A stretch of 64,000 bases of DNA. Origin: Cristatella mucedo (lineage: Eukaryota; Bryozoa; Phylactolaemata; Cristatellidae). The stretch spans positions 5,499,501-5,563,500 of the forward strand of contig WPIO01000019.1 of NCBI GenBank assembly GCA_009760855.2, written 5' to 3'. The position numbers were made by a program, and so were the translations under genes. The stretch's first letter is position 1. Each line of letters starts with the position of its first letter. The notes under the pieces are model-generated. The model was not told the origin of the DNA, searched no databases, and was given only the letters and a program-made list of their open reading frames with translations. Below are positions 12,431-24,189 of the stretch, piece after piece.

Positions 12431-12439
12431 CGTGCTAGC

Positions 12440-13530
12440 GGCGGAAGGAACGCGGGCGAGTCGCCGGTAGGAGGACTTGTCTGCTCTACGAAGAGGACGC
12501 CAGTAGGAAGGTCAAGCCCGGTACTTAAACGGCACTACGGGCTAGTGAAAATACTTAAACAAGCTAAGGACACCACATAGAGGACACAAAGTGGAGCGCG
12601 GGACTGACAATCGATCTATGCCGCTCGAAAGATGCACACGGGCCGTTCACGTGAAGAGATGACGTCGTGGTGCCTACCTTCAAATGCCGACTCGAGGCTC
12701 TTGTACAATATGAGAACGATGGGGTGCCAAGGCCATGCAATTTTCCGTTTGGTGCCGCAAAAAACGCAACGTACTACAATCGTCTGTCAATCCGGTGAAT
12801 GGCTGTGACGTTGCGGCCAGAGCCCGAGGGGCGTGGCTTTATCTGCTTAAGTCAACAAAATCTATTCTTCGCCAATTTTTCCAATCGAAAGAATGAATAA
12901 CACTTGCCAAATCCGTCTAGAGGTTCAGCCAAATTTACTTTCTCCGTTTAAAAAGTGCATAAGACATATTGCAAGAAGGTATCAGCTCCAAGTACCACTC
13001 CGTGTACAACATTGCCATTTAACTCGATCAATATTTTCAAAAATGCTATCACGTATCAGTCAGGGTGAACTTACATTGACTCATAGGTCCTATGAATTGT
13101 CTCGTACTTCCGAAATGCTATTTTGGCGTGGTCCTTGGGCAATGTGCAGAGAATTTACTCATCTCGTGCCAATTAGGTAATAAGCAATGCTCACCATGTT
13201 AACTCTAATAAGGAATGTTTTTAGAAGACCTGCTTTGAGCTGAGCAGTCTTCAGGAAGCCTCAGAGACCTCAGGGAGTAATCTTACTGGTGCTCTGTTAA
13301 GGTTAAGTGCTAATCATATAAAGCATGTGCTTAACGAGATACAGAACCGTGCTACAGGTCTGATTATTGCTGTATATATGCACATAAGACTGAACAGCTG
13401 CATATAAAATGCTAGTGTCAGTAATGCATAAATCGATTGATGAGGCCACAAGCTTTTCTATCTCATAAAAAAAGTCCACCACGAAGCCCGCCTAAGCATG
13501 CACAATGCCTGAGGCTGCTCGTATGAATTA
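12440..13530. other. no gene seen
   Basis: A 95-codon ORF at 12893-13180 (+) has no recognisable domain and I do not call it. No repeat is recognised. Confidence 0.4.
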
Positions 13531-13540
13531 TAGGTTAGAT

Positions 13541-13951
13541 CAGGGGTCAGTAAACTTTTCGGTCTACTCGGCCATTTTAGGAGGTCAAGAAGGCACACTA
13601 GGCTAGAACAAGTCACGCCCACTCTATCGGGCCAGCGGCCTGGGCGTGGCACATGAACGAACGGACGTTGGCAAAGGACGCACGTACGCAAACGGCAATT
13701 ATACGGGTAGACATTTATCATTTCTCCCCGGTCAGGCACTTCTGTTTCATACAAGTGCCTGACATCAGTTCTAAAAGTACACACGGGCCACAGCTTCAGC
13801 CAGCAGTAATGAAGGGGAATAAAATTGCGACTATTCGATTAGGCCCAATCCAACAATAAATAACTGGGCGGGTGGGTGGGCGGGTGTTAGGCAGGACTGG
13901 AGTACTAGCTAGGCCGTATCTGACCTAAAGGTCGGAGTTTGCAGACCTCTA
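13541..13951. mobile_element. hAT-like MITE with 8-bp target site duplication
   Basis: The left end caggggtcagtaaacttttc and the right end gtttgcagacctcta are imperfect terminal inverted repeats of the hAT type. They are flanked by ggttagat (13533-13540) and ggttagaa (13952-13959), a 7/8 match of the 8-bp duplication expected for hAT. There is no transposase ORF, so it is non-autonomous. Confidence 0.75.
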
Positions 13952-13964
13952 GGTTAGAACATCG

Positions 13965-15205
13965 CTAACTTAATGAATGAGAACACGGCTTATCAGAGCA
14001 GCTACTTCGGAAAGAAAGAACAGCATAATTTCTCATTTGAAGTGCAGAGAGTACTTAGATAGCAAATCGTGAAGTCTCCGTGCTTATCTCCCGGTCTTCT
14101 GAGGTACCTCTGTGAGGCCATTTTATTTAAATATCAAAACAGCTCGCTTCAGGACTCACTTCACTGATACCTCAGTGTCGACGATACGTGCGGCACTAAT
14201 CACTCGGAGCATCGGGCCAATAGAACACCGTTAAATGAAAACCTTTTTGTCTAATAAAACTATTTGAAGAGGAAAAATGGGAATACTTTAGAGACAGCAG
14301 AGTTCCAAATTCACCTCAAAACGCCCAAACATTTTGGACAGGAGTATAAGAAAAGTTGGTACCGTATTTAGATGTCTGCTTAATAAATCAATAACGTATG
14401 CATATAAACTTGATAAAAACTTGTTGCAATTGTCTAGCGTCATAATTTTTTTTAAAGAATTCATACTGAGGCTACAAATAAACGCAAGTTTCTCCCTTTC
14501 CAAAACGCAATACTGCGAAGTCTAGCCAGCTTAGCCGTGAACTTGTTCCGGGAGGGCCCATCGGATGTCTATACGAAATTGTGCTGACGTGACATAAGCT
14601 GGTTAATTCTAGCATGGAATCCAATATATTGTAAATTTTTGGTTTAATTTGCAGTCTATAATCAGTCTTAGTAACTGAGCATTAACCTGAAATTTCATAT
14701 ATATTCTTGTCGTCGAATTTGTGACCCACGCTCCAGGCTTTGAGCGCTATTGCATACAAACAGGCGACAGCACTCGTGATCAATGTGTCAGGCTCGGAGC
14801 ATGATAACGTATCCAAATGTGAACGCCTATTGGCGTATCTTCTTGATACATAGATAGAGGTTAAACTGAACTATCGTAGTGTGCCAAGCTTGAACAGCTT
14901 CGATTTGCCCATAAAGGGTATTGTCCAAAATAGGTTACAGATTACATTTTTGGGGAGAGAGTAATCTACCCCTATAATAAGATTGTTTAGTTAGTTAGCT
15001 CGCTAGTTCAACCCTGACGTTACACCGTCACATTGAGTCTTCCGCGATTTACTTATAGTGCTACAGCAAGTGAGTGCACAGCACTGATTATCAAAAGGTG
15101 TCAAAAAGTGTAGGGAAAAGGAGAGATAATGTCCTAATTGTGCACACGCAGCTATAACATGCAATCTTAGTTACAATTAAAAATTGAAATGCTAGAACTT
15201 AAAAC
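13965..15205. other. no gene seen; AT-rich
   Basis: Low-GC sequence with only short ORFs. No domain, exon or element recognised. Confidence 0.45.
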
Positions 15206-15213
15206 ATTAAAAA

Positions 15214-15360
15214 AATAAATAAATTTGTATAGCGCCACAAGAGAACTAAACCTCTATTCAGACGCTTCACACATGCCTCGGGGGCTCGAGGAGCCCACGA
15301 CCTCAGCCGGACCTCGGTCCCCGGGGCGAGAACACCTTGACCGCTGGACCAAAACAGGTT
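15214..15360 (-). mobile_element. SINE-A copy
   Basis: On the + strand it starts aatttgtatagcgccacaag (reverse tail), passes through ggggctcgaggagcccacga and ends ccttgaccgctggaccaaa (reverse head). It is full length with point changes. Confidence 0.75.
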
Positions 15361-16011
15361 TGAACTTAAAAAGTGGGGGTTTGAAGGTTTGCCATGGAAT
15401 TCCAACAGCTTGCGCTCTCTCTCCACTACGCCCGAAGTGATGACTGGCGCTTCCCGACGCTCCCCAGCTTTCGCTTGGCAGCTGAGTTGGCGTCTTGGAA
15501 AGCTGTCTGATCTGTGGAAAGTGCGAGCTTAGCATTTTCGCTGCCATGCTGTGTTTACCAGTTTTTTTAAATGGCTGCTTATTAATGGTAGACATTAAAT
15601 TCACAGCAGCTAGAAACATGTTTGAATAAATATAATAGAGCTTATAATTAGATACTTTGGTGGCGGGTTGCGTCAGATTTGGCGGCTGCCGGCTTGGTTG
15701 TTGTGGCCGTTGCAACGCCCTGCTCTTCTCTGCGGTTTACTAGCTGGGTGTGCCAAAGAGGAGCTCGCTACGTCGTGTAATTATAGCTGCCTGCCCTTGG
15801 GTGTAGAGAGTTGCGACTGGATAAGGAGGATAGGGGCAGCGGGGAAGCGAACGCACGGCGGAACAGATGCGGCTCTCTCGCTGGGTGTGCTTAGTGTCAC
15901 TTTTGAATACAGAACTTTTGATACTTTGTATAATTCTATAGCAAAAAAAAGATCCAGCATCGCTAGAAGCTGCAAGGAATTCGCCACCAACAACGGGCCT
16001 GAGATAATATA
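15361..16011. other. no gene seen
   Basis: Overlapping ORFs on both strands (15254-15715 -, 15668-16012 +) partly cover the SINE and the LINE end. I see no domain and treat them as chance. Confidence 0.4.
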
Positions 16012-16315
16012 ATAATAATAATATTGCACTTGATAAAGCGCCCTCAGAGAACTTAATCTCTTTCTAGGCGCTTTACATTTGCTGCAAAGTGATATGCAAT
16101 TGAATAATAAGTAAAATCATGCTTGAAAAACAAACAAAATGAATAATATGGTTAGGGGTGACATGCACAGGGTCAGCATGCAAATGTGGTTAGTGGCAGC
16201 ATGCACAGTGTCAGCACGCATAAGCACATAAAGGACGAATCACAGGGACCTACTAAATGCTGTCCTAAATAGGTGTGTTTTTAAGTTTCTTTTTAATTGG
16301 GTCAGGTCAGGATAC
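16012..16315 (-). mobile_element. 5'-truncated L2-like LINE, 3' end
   Basis: On the + strand it begins with TAA triplets and gcacttgataaagcgccctc, continues through the reverse 3' UTR (gcacagggtcagcatgcaaa) and stops in the reverse of the last ORF codons (cctgacctgaccacatt). The break at about 16315 coincides exactly with the start of an unrelated ORF, so this marks the truncation point. Confidence 0.8.
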
Positions 16316-16567
16316 GGCGGAAGAGGCTACTGAACGGTGTGCTGTTGAAGCTGAAAGAAAGATGCGTTATCGCCAGCAGCAAAATCGTGCCGGAAAGAGA
16401 CTAGAGAAGAAGAGGAAACACGACGGATTCGCGAAGCTAGAGCCGTTCGTCAGCCACGCCAGCCAGCAGCTACGGCTGGAGAGACTGAGGAGAAAGCAGA
16501 AGCACTACAGACTCGCAAGTCAACACTTGCCCGCGCTACTTGACGGGCCGAAACCTAGTAAAGTATG
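16316..16567 (+). CDS. basic, charged ORF fragment of unknown origin
   Basis: Directly after the reverse LINE end an open frame of about 84 codons runs to a stop at 16567. It is rich in K, R, E and Q: AVEAERKMRYRQQQNR, GKRLEKKRKHDG, QQLRLERLRRKQKHYRL. Such composition suits a coiled coil or a nucleic-acid-binding linker and resembles, loosely, the basic N-terminal repeats of some transposon-encoded proteins. The start is not defined: the in-frame ATG lies inside the LINE. It may be a broken gene interrupted by the LINE. Confidence 0.3.
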
Positions 16568-16844
16568 AATGAAGTATCCAGTGAGGAAATCGAACTCATT
16601 TGCTTCTTAAAATGATTTAGCACCCAAAAAGGGGATATACAATGAATCCTTTTTTTTTTTATAAAAAATGGATTTTCAACGATCGCCAATTAAGGTCCTA
16701 TCAAAGTTAGCACTTCGGCAAGTCCTCTAAAGACTAGGAATACTATCATTTAACATGAGCACATTTCGAGCAGTACCCAAAAACGTTTCCTGACCCCCTC
16801 CATGGTCCACGGTTATTCCTTTAATCCGCAACAGTCGCGACTGG

Positions 16845-17015
16845 ATCTTGGCCTAGGCGTAAGATGCTTGCACTTCACGTTTCAGGTTGTGGGATCAAGT
16901 CCTACAGCAGGCCATTAATTATCGCCTACTGCAAGCGGAAGTGATAGCAGCTACGGCTCTTCTGCCGCTATATAAATGAGGCTGTTGAATCAGCTAATCT
17001 TTACAGGCAATCGCC
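16845..17015 (+). mobile_element. SINE-B copy
   Basis: The head gcctaggcgtaagatgct and the B-box-like ggttgtgggatcaagtcct precede the tail tctgccgctatataaatgag, gctgttgaatcagct. Confidence 0.7.
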
Positions 17016-17019
17016 AAGC

Positions 17020-17880
17020 CAGTTGTACGCGCACAGCTAATCCATTAGTGTCGTTTGCAATGCAGCAGCGCCCTGCGATGTTCTGGCTTGGACTTTTTGC
17101 ATATTGGTGCTGTTTTCCTCTTCAAGCAGGTAAACACCTGCCATATGAGGCTCCGGTGTGGAGATGATCTAGTTCGGGACTGTGGATCTTTTCTTTACGA
17201 AGAGGTAGTCAGCTGACTACGAGTCAGCTCCTGTCTCATCCGCTTGGTTACTCTCACGCCCCTTATTTGCACCGCCCACTGCTCGGCGAAAGGCTGTGTT
17301 GGCTGCGATTCAGTTATTGCACGAACTCACTTCTCTTGGTAGAAATAGTTGCACCCTCATTGAGAATTCGTCTGCTTGTCTGCTGGTGTGTTCCCGGAAC
17401 GCGAAGTACTTGCGTAGCACGGGCCTGGGTTAATCCTGGTCTTTGTCCGTAAACCAAGTAGAGAAGCCAGCAAGACGGTCCACCGAGATGATGAAAGACT
17501 GGCGCTACCGCAGCCGCGCATAACCAGCGAGCGCGATCAATTTAGAGTTCGCTCGAGGGTCGAGCTGTAAAGGAATGACTCTCGCAACCTGCTATACCGT
17601 GATGCGTCAAGGCCGTTTATGTGTGCAGTCGCAGTATGGGAATGGGTGGTCGCAGGAAAAGCCAGAACGCAAGTTGGTTGAATTAATTAATGAAAGAATG
17701 GACGCGAATGCTTGTAATAGCGCTAGACAATACGAGTGCCGCGGGGACGCTTTATAAGCACTTAGGTGTGCAGCGTTCTAGCAAGAAGGTTGCAAGCCAC
17801 GTCTTTGCCGACCGAGCACACTAAAGCGAGCCCCTACCAGTTGCCAAGTAATGTGAAGCCAGTAACCGCTGCAGGTACTT
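17020..17880. other. no gene seen
   Basis: Three short + strand ORFs (60-63 codons) lack any supporting feature. Confidence 0.4.
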
Positions 17881-17884
17881 TATT

Positions 17885-18165
17885 TCCAGATCAATGTAAT
17901 GTAATGCATCTCCATCTGTAGCTCCACAAAGCCACCAAGACTATGTGGGGTGTTACGCAGCGCACTCACAGCCTAGGTGGCTTTCGGTACGCATTCGGTA
18001 GCCAATAGACTTAGTCTCACGCAACAAAGAGAAAGCGTGAAGCATAGCAGAGTCAGGAGAGCAGTTGAGGTAGTGATTAGTGTGGAAGTAGCAGCTCAGG
18101 ACCGCTAGAAAGGATGAGCCATAGTCGGCAGCAGGAGAGTGATTGTCGTTGCGTAAAAAAATTAG
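17885..18165 (-). repeat. unnamed dispersed repeat R3, copy C
   Basis: On the - strand it reads AADYGSSFLAVLSCYFHTNH, YLNCSPDSAM, FSLLRETKSIGYRMRTES and reaches a stop soon after. It is the best preserved of the three copies. Its 3' end, gatgcattacattacattg, matches copy A. Confidence 0.6.
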
Positions 18166-18279
18166 GCTAAGTCTCTTTAAAATATTGGTCGAAGCATCGG
18201 TCGGATTTATGTGACTCTAAATACCCCGAAGGGGCTTTGTAGCCCTAGGACAAAATAGCCCGCCATGTCGTCCTCGTGA

Positions 18280-18430
18280 ATTGAACCCACGGCCTCCAAT
18301 GCCAGATATAGAGTAATGCACCCACCCAGGCAATCCTTTATTGTCCATGTCCAAGCTTAAGTGACAGGCGATTAGGGTCTTCTGTCGCCATATAAATGTG
18401 ACTGCTGAATAAACTAGCCATTGCTTAATT
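18280..18430 (+). mobile_element. SINE-B tail fragment, diverged
   Basis: The tail tctgtcgccatataaatgtg, then actgctgaataaactagcc, is recognisable. The 5' half is poor. Confidence 0.5.
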
Positions 18431-18439
18431 TATTTTTCT

Positions 18440-19700
18440 TTAGACTGAAAAAATAATGGAGATGCCAACAATCAAATTGCTTACCTCTTGCATGCAAAGT
18501 GAGAAATTTGCCACACGGATACATTAACATAAAATGCAGGTCAAGAATTACAATATGTTAGCTCTGTAGGCATGTAAAGCATGAGTTTTGACTCCACTCT
18601 TTAGGTCATTACGACCTTTGAAGGAGGTGCTTTAAGAGAGCTAGAGGCAACGGATTTGGAACCCAATCATCGAGCATCGTGGAGGGAGCTAAAGCCATCT
18701 GCCTGAAGCTACTAGCTGGTAGTCTGAATTCCACGGGAAGGTCTCAAAAATAAGTGCGGGGGGGGGGGGGGGGGGGCTTGCACCTATACATCTTCAATGC
18801 CGTCAACAGCTCTTATGTATAAACATATTTAACTGGTGATGTCAATAGGTCTTATATATATAAACATATTTAACTGGTGATCAGTGGTGCTGATTAAGTA
18901 GTGTTGCATCCCATCGCCAGTGCTGTGCCTGAACGATAGACAAGCACCATCGTTATAAAAGTTTAGTCGCCGAGTTTCCCGAGAGTTTGTTTTGGAAGCT
19001 CTTCGAGAAGTGAGTGGACCATTCAAGTCATCACGGAAATATGCCAACTGCTGCTCCATCCTCCAATGTGATCTCTTGCAACAATGTCAGCAGCAGTCGC
19101 TAATCTTGGCAATACTGGGCGATACTGTGTAGCTGAGAGACAGTTCTATGGCAGAATGTGTTATGTTTCAGCCTGTCCCTTTAAAAGTCTTTTCAGTCCT
19201 AGAATGCAGGCTTTGATCGCTTGGCTACAATTGAATTACTATTCAAGTTAAATTTAGGCATGCCTTTTTGGCTGTATTACCTAACGACTCATTTGCTCAA
19301 TTTCCAGCAGGCCTGCACATCTAGCTCTCAATTGGCAAGTGCACTATGCTGATGAGGACACCGTGGCCAGGTATAATACTCTTGTGACCCTACTCTACCA
19401 GATGGGTAGGGGTTCCTGTCAAACGAGAGTCACCTGGTCACAGAAATCATGGAGGCTTTTTTGGAAATAAGCTGCCATTCAGAATCCTAAACAAAGTGAA
19501 CTTGTCAAGTCAGTTCGGCATCGATCTAATCCTTGGTGCTGACTTGATGCAGGTTGCAATGGAAAGACACTGTCGATGAGGATCGTTGATGAACCAACTT
19601 CTTACCAGTGGCAACAGAAGTAAGTTTACTATGAGGGAACCTAGTCTTCACACAATAATTGACATTTTTAATGTGTACGTTAAATATGCTAACTGTATGC
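18440..19700. other. no gene seen; G20 tract and short tandem duplication
   Basis: A run of about 20 G lies at 18758-18777. The phrase tataaacatatttaactggt occurs twice within 18815-18880, a small tandem duplication. Otherwise only short ORFs. Confidence 0.5.
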
Positions 19701-19704
19701 TGTA

Positions 19705-20432
19705 TCTAAGTTGGTCCATGCATTCGTGACATCCCGTCTCGACTTCTGCAACTCACTGCTTACTGGCCTACCAGCATGTGCGATCAGGCGATTGCAACTG
19801 GTGCAAAACTCTGCAGCTAGACTTGTCTGTCGTGAGCGTCACAGTTGCCACATTACTCCACTTCTCACCAACCTGCACTGGCTACCAGTCAAGCAACGGA
19901 TTGACTTCAAGGTTTTGTCGCTCACTTTTAGGTCCCTTCATTCTATGGCTCCAGCCTATCTTTCAGATATACTACCCCATCAGGCCAAGCATCGTACCAC
20001 CCGCTTTTCGGAAACCAACAGTCTAGAAATACCTCGTACAAACCTTACATTTTTTGGAGACCGTGCATTTAGTTCGTATGCTCCCACAGCCTGGAACTCT
20101 CTCCCGACCTGTGTCAGAACATCCCCCGACCTGACCACATTTAAAAGGAACCTAAAAACACACCTATTTAGGACAGCATTTACCGGGTCCCTGTGATTCG
20201 TCTTTGATGTGCTTATGCGTGCTGACACTGTGCATGCTGCCACTAACCACATTCGCATGCTGACCCTGTGCATGTCACCCCTAACCATATTATTCATTTT
20301 GTTTGTTTTTCAAGCATGATTTTACTTACCATTCAATTGCTTTTCACTTTGCAGCAAATGTAAAGCGCCTAGAGAGAGATTAAGTTCTCTGAGGGCGCTT
20401 TATCAAGTGAGTTATTATTATTATTATTATGC
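19705..20432 (+). mobile_element. L2/CR1-like LINE, intact C-terminal reverse transcriptase ORF
   Basis: An open frame of 161 codons (19711-20196) encodes the C-terminal part of a non-LTR reverse transcriptase: SRLDFCNSLLTGLPACAIRR, LQLVQNSAARLVC, LHWLPVKQRIDFKVLSLTF, AFSSYAPTAWNSLP, TFKRNLKTHLFRTAF. Family knowledge places these motifs after the catalytic YxDD, which is absent because the copy is 5' truncated at about 19705. The 3' UTR ends in the gcgcctag / agggcgct hairpin and TTA triplets. It is the least decayed LINE here, so the family was active relatively recently, but this copy is dead. Confidence 0.9.
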
Positions 20433-20434
20433 TG

Positions 20435-21000
20435 ACCCATAGCTGATCCTTTATACTATGCCTGACCAGTGAGGCATGTTGACACGTCGATTATGTGTAG
20501 GGACAGCCACCGAGTTTAGATGAGCATGACAGTTAGTTTGCCCTTGCTGGAATTTTCATTGTCTTATTCAAGGCTCTATAGTAAGTCACTGTGAAATTCG
20601 CATTCGTTTATTGCACGGAATGCATTTTGTGCAAGATTCGACTATTTGCTTCATTTCGATCAGTTTGAAAACACCACTCGAGGCAAACTTCTCTGCTCCC
20701 CATCTTATGGCAGACGTTCCATTTTTAAATTGCTGCTTCGGTTGCAAGCCTTGCTTCGGCAACACATGCATTCAGCTATCGAGGGGTTTCGAGTCTCAAT
20801 CGCGAGTCTCAAGTCTGGCGTTGACTGATTCGAGGAGTTACCCCTACCTGCCCAACTGGCATAAGTCGAGCAGCAGACTGCCTACTACAGCAGACATAAT
20901 GATTTCGGCTTAATGACAGTACATCTGGACTCTGCTTCGGCATGCTAGTGGTCGTTTAATGCCCTGGGGCTTAAGCCCTGTGTCGAGAGCAGGAGATTAG
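20435..21000. other. no gene seen
   Basis: Short overlapping ORFs around 20586-20913 on both strands. No domain recognised. It separates two LINE copies. Confidence 0.4.
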
Positions 21001-21895
21001 AGTCTTAACTCCTGTTGAATCTGCACGAAATCTAGGTGTCATGTTCTAAAGTGACCTTTAATTAGACTACCACATCAGCTCCACAGGGAAGTCTGCTTAC
21101 TTTCAGCTACATAACATTGCTAAAATTCGGGTTTGTTTAGACAGGGATACCACATCTAAATTGGTCCATGCATTTGTGACATCCGTAGTCTCGAATTCTG
21201 TAACACTGCTTGCTAGTCTACCGGCCTGTGCAATCAAGCACTTACAGCTGGTGCAAAACTCTGCTGCTAGGCTTGTCTTAGTGAGCATCGCAGTTGCCAA
21301 ATCACACCACTTCTTGCCGACATGCAGTGGCTCCTAGTCAAGTAACGAATCCACTTCAAGGTTTTGTCACTCACTTTCAGGTCCCTTCATTCTTTGGCCC
21401 CGGCCTACCTATCAGATCTACTCCCCCACCAAGCTAAGCATCGTACCACCGACTTTTCGGAGTCTAGCTGTTTACCTATACCTCTTACAAACCTCAAATC
21501 CTCTGGAAACCGTACTTCATATTCTCCCAAAGTCTGAAACTCATTCCCGACTGCGTCACTTTTTCATCACATCATCAACTGACATCTTCTGACTTGGCCA
21601 TATTTAAGAAGAAACTAAAAACGCATCTATGCATTTATGACAGCATTTAGTGGGTCCCTGTGATTTGACCTTTATATAGTTATTCGTGCTGACACTGTGC
21701 ATGCTGCCACTAACCATACTTGCATGCTGACCCTGTCATGCCACCCTTAACCATGTTATTCTTGTTGTTTATTGAGCATGCTGCCACTAACTATTCGATC
21801 GTGCTTCCTTTGCAGCAATTGTAAAACGCCTAGAAAGAGATTGAGTTCTCTGAGGGCACTTTATCAACCGTATTATTATTATAATAAGAGTTATT
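21000..21895 (+). pseudogene. degraded L2-like LINE copy, longer than its neighbour
   Basis: Frameshifted RT pieces are in order: a SARNLGVMF-type motif at ~21030, AYFQLHNIAKIRVCL at ~21090, LVHAFVTS at ~21160, then equivalents of the 19705 copy through to the hairpin tail and ATT triplets at ~21875. It therefore starts about 170 bases further upstream in the element than the 19705 copy. Confidence 0.8.
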
Positions 21896-21899
21896 ATGT

Positions 21900-23230
21900 T
21901 ATTGATAGCTCATTCGATAGAGCTCTCTTCCGATGGACCGAAGCTTGTGGGATTATTCTGCTGTCGAGGCGTAATTTCTCTGCTCTTTGTACCTCGAGTC
22001 AATGGCAGGTCTGTATTTTCAAAATCGTAGGGCTATTTGAGCTATATGGGCTATATGGCTAGCGTGGGTAGAATTTTGAATATATATGGTAGCCTCTGTT
22101 TGTAGTGTTAATAAGAGCAGATCACCACGACTGTTTCTACGTCCACTAAGCAGCCTTTCATCTCACTTTCTAGGTCTTGCAGTAGCATTAGAGTGGCGAC
22201 TAGCACAATTTGCTCATAATTCTGCTTCTTTGAGAAACTTTGAGCTCAAGAACCTGCAACCATCAAATGTATGTTGTTGAAACCACTCAAAGATTTTTGA
22301 TTGCCAAACTTCTGCATCTTGCAGCGCTGCATGGAAATACATTGAACCGTCGCCATGATTGAGGTAGCAGTAAACAATCCAAAGAGGCATCCTAATGCCA
22401 GAATAAAAGAGAGAAAATGTTATGCCGGCCGGAGTTGAGCCCTCTGCTTTCCAAATAGAGAGATCAGTATCGTATCTACCCAACAGTTTAACAGACACCA
22501 CAACCTGCATAACTTAGCTGTACTTGATATACAGGAAGTGCTTAATTCTATCTGTAATCACCTGAGGGTGGGTGATCTACCCATCCTGTTAGAACTGAAT
22601 GTGCCTCATGTTCGTGAAGCACCCTCATCCTAGTGGCTATTATAAATCGTCATGTAGTGCTATGCAAGCTTGCTTGCTCTGATTCATTCAGCGAGATAGC
22701 AGGAATGTCGTGTTGCCTTTGTAGCCTGCCTGCCATTCCAATCCTTTTCATTAGCGCAATCGGTAGTCTATATGTATGTATGGGGTTAGGCATTTTAATA
22801 CTCTGGGATGTTGAGCCCACTGGTAGGATTATGACACATCGTAGTGGCCATGCCGAGCATGCCACGCGAGGCTGTTGAGCAGTAAGGGCTTTGAAGCATC
22901 CAAGCAGACCATAGCATTATATGCTGCCTGTATCTAAAGAGTAGAAGAGCTGGAAGAGAACAGCGATGAAAGGACACTGCTATTTATGCACACTTCGTGC
23001 CTATAGGAGCTAAGCCAGGCAATTTGTTGTAAAACGATTGACTTTGCATCATATAAGTTTCAGTACGATATTCATCTATTTTGCTCAGCTTCCCCCTAGT
23101 GAACTATTCTTTTTTGTGATTTGTGTGCTTACATTTTCATCATTCAGTACATGTTACTAGCCAGATTTTCCACTAACCAGAGGTCCTACTAACCAGTGGC
23201 CCATGTGCCTTGCAATGTGCTTTACATGCA
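21900..23230. other. no gene seen
   Basis: ORFs of 60-98 codons on both strands without family resemblance. Confidence 0.4.
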
Positions 23231-23239
23231 TGTCCAGTC

Positions 23240-23462
23240 ATGCTACAGCAGTTGTAAAGTGCCTAGAAAGAGATTAAGTTCTCCGAGTGTGCTATATAAA
23301 TGTATTATTATTATTAGGATACTGTATGGTTTTGCATGCTTGTGTAATCATGATTAATTTTTGCCTATAACTCGTGGTTATTGATTCTCTTTCAGTAAAT
23401 TGTACAGGACCGAGATAAAAATTTGTTTCTCTTAGGGTGCTATGCACTTAACTTACTAGTAC

Positions 23463-23502
<40 letters not shown>
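23240..23502 (+). repeat. two LINE/SINE tail fragments and an (ATT)n microsatellite
   Basis: The first tail is at 23250-23318 (gtgcctagaaagagattaag, tatataaatgtattatt). A second, decayed tail is at 23385-23455. It runs into about 14 ATT triplets ending at 23502, a microsatellite grown from the LINE's TTA terminus. Confidence 0.7.
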
Positions 23503-23829
23503 TGGTCGCTATGGTGATGAGTTAGCTTCGTAAAAAATAGTGACTCATTATTGACCTGTTAATGGCTTCCGAAGTCGAACTTCTGAGTATGCACCGATGC
23601 ACCATGTGGTGGCTACCTTTCTCAACGCTTTGCCGTGATGTAGCTAGCAGTATGTATTCACACTATGAATCCATGTGGTAGTATTTATGTAGTCTTTATC
23701 CTGATTACAGATAGACTCCATAAACAACTGTACCCTTTGCATTATTGTTAAGGGATCTTAGACATTGCAGGCAATGTCTTCACTCAGATAATTAACTCAT
23801 CTTCTCTTTCTCTTTGTGCTTACACACAC

Positions 23830-24180
<351 letters not shown>

Positions 24181-24189
24181 GGATGCATG

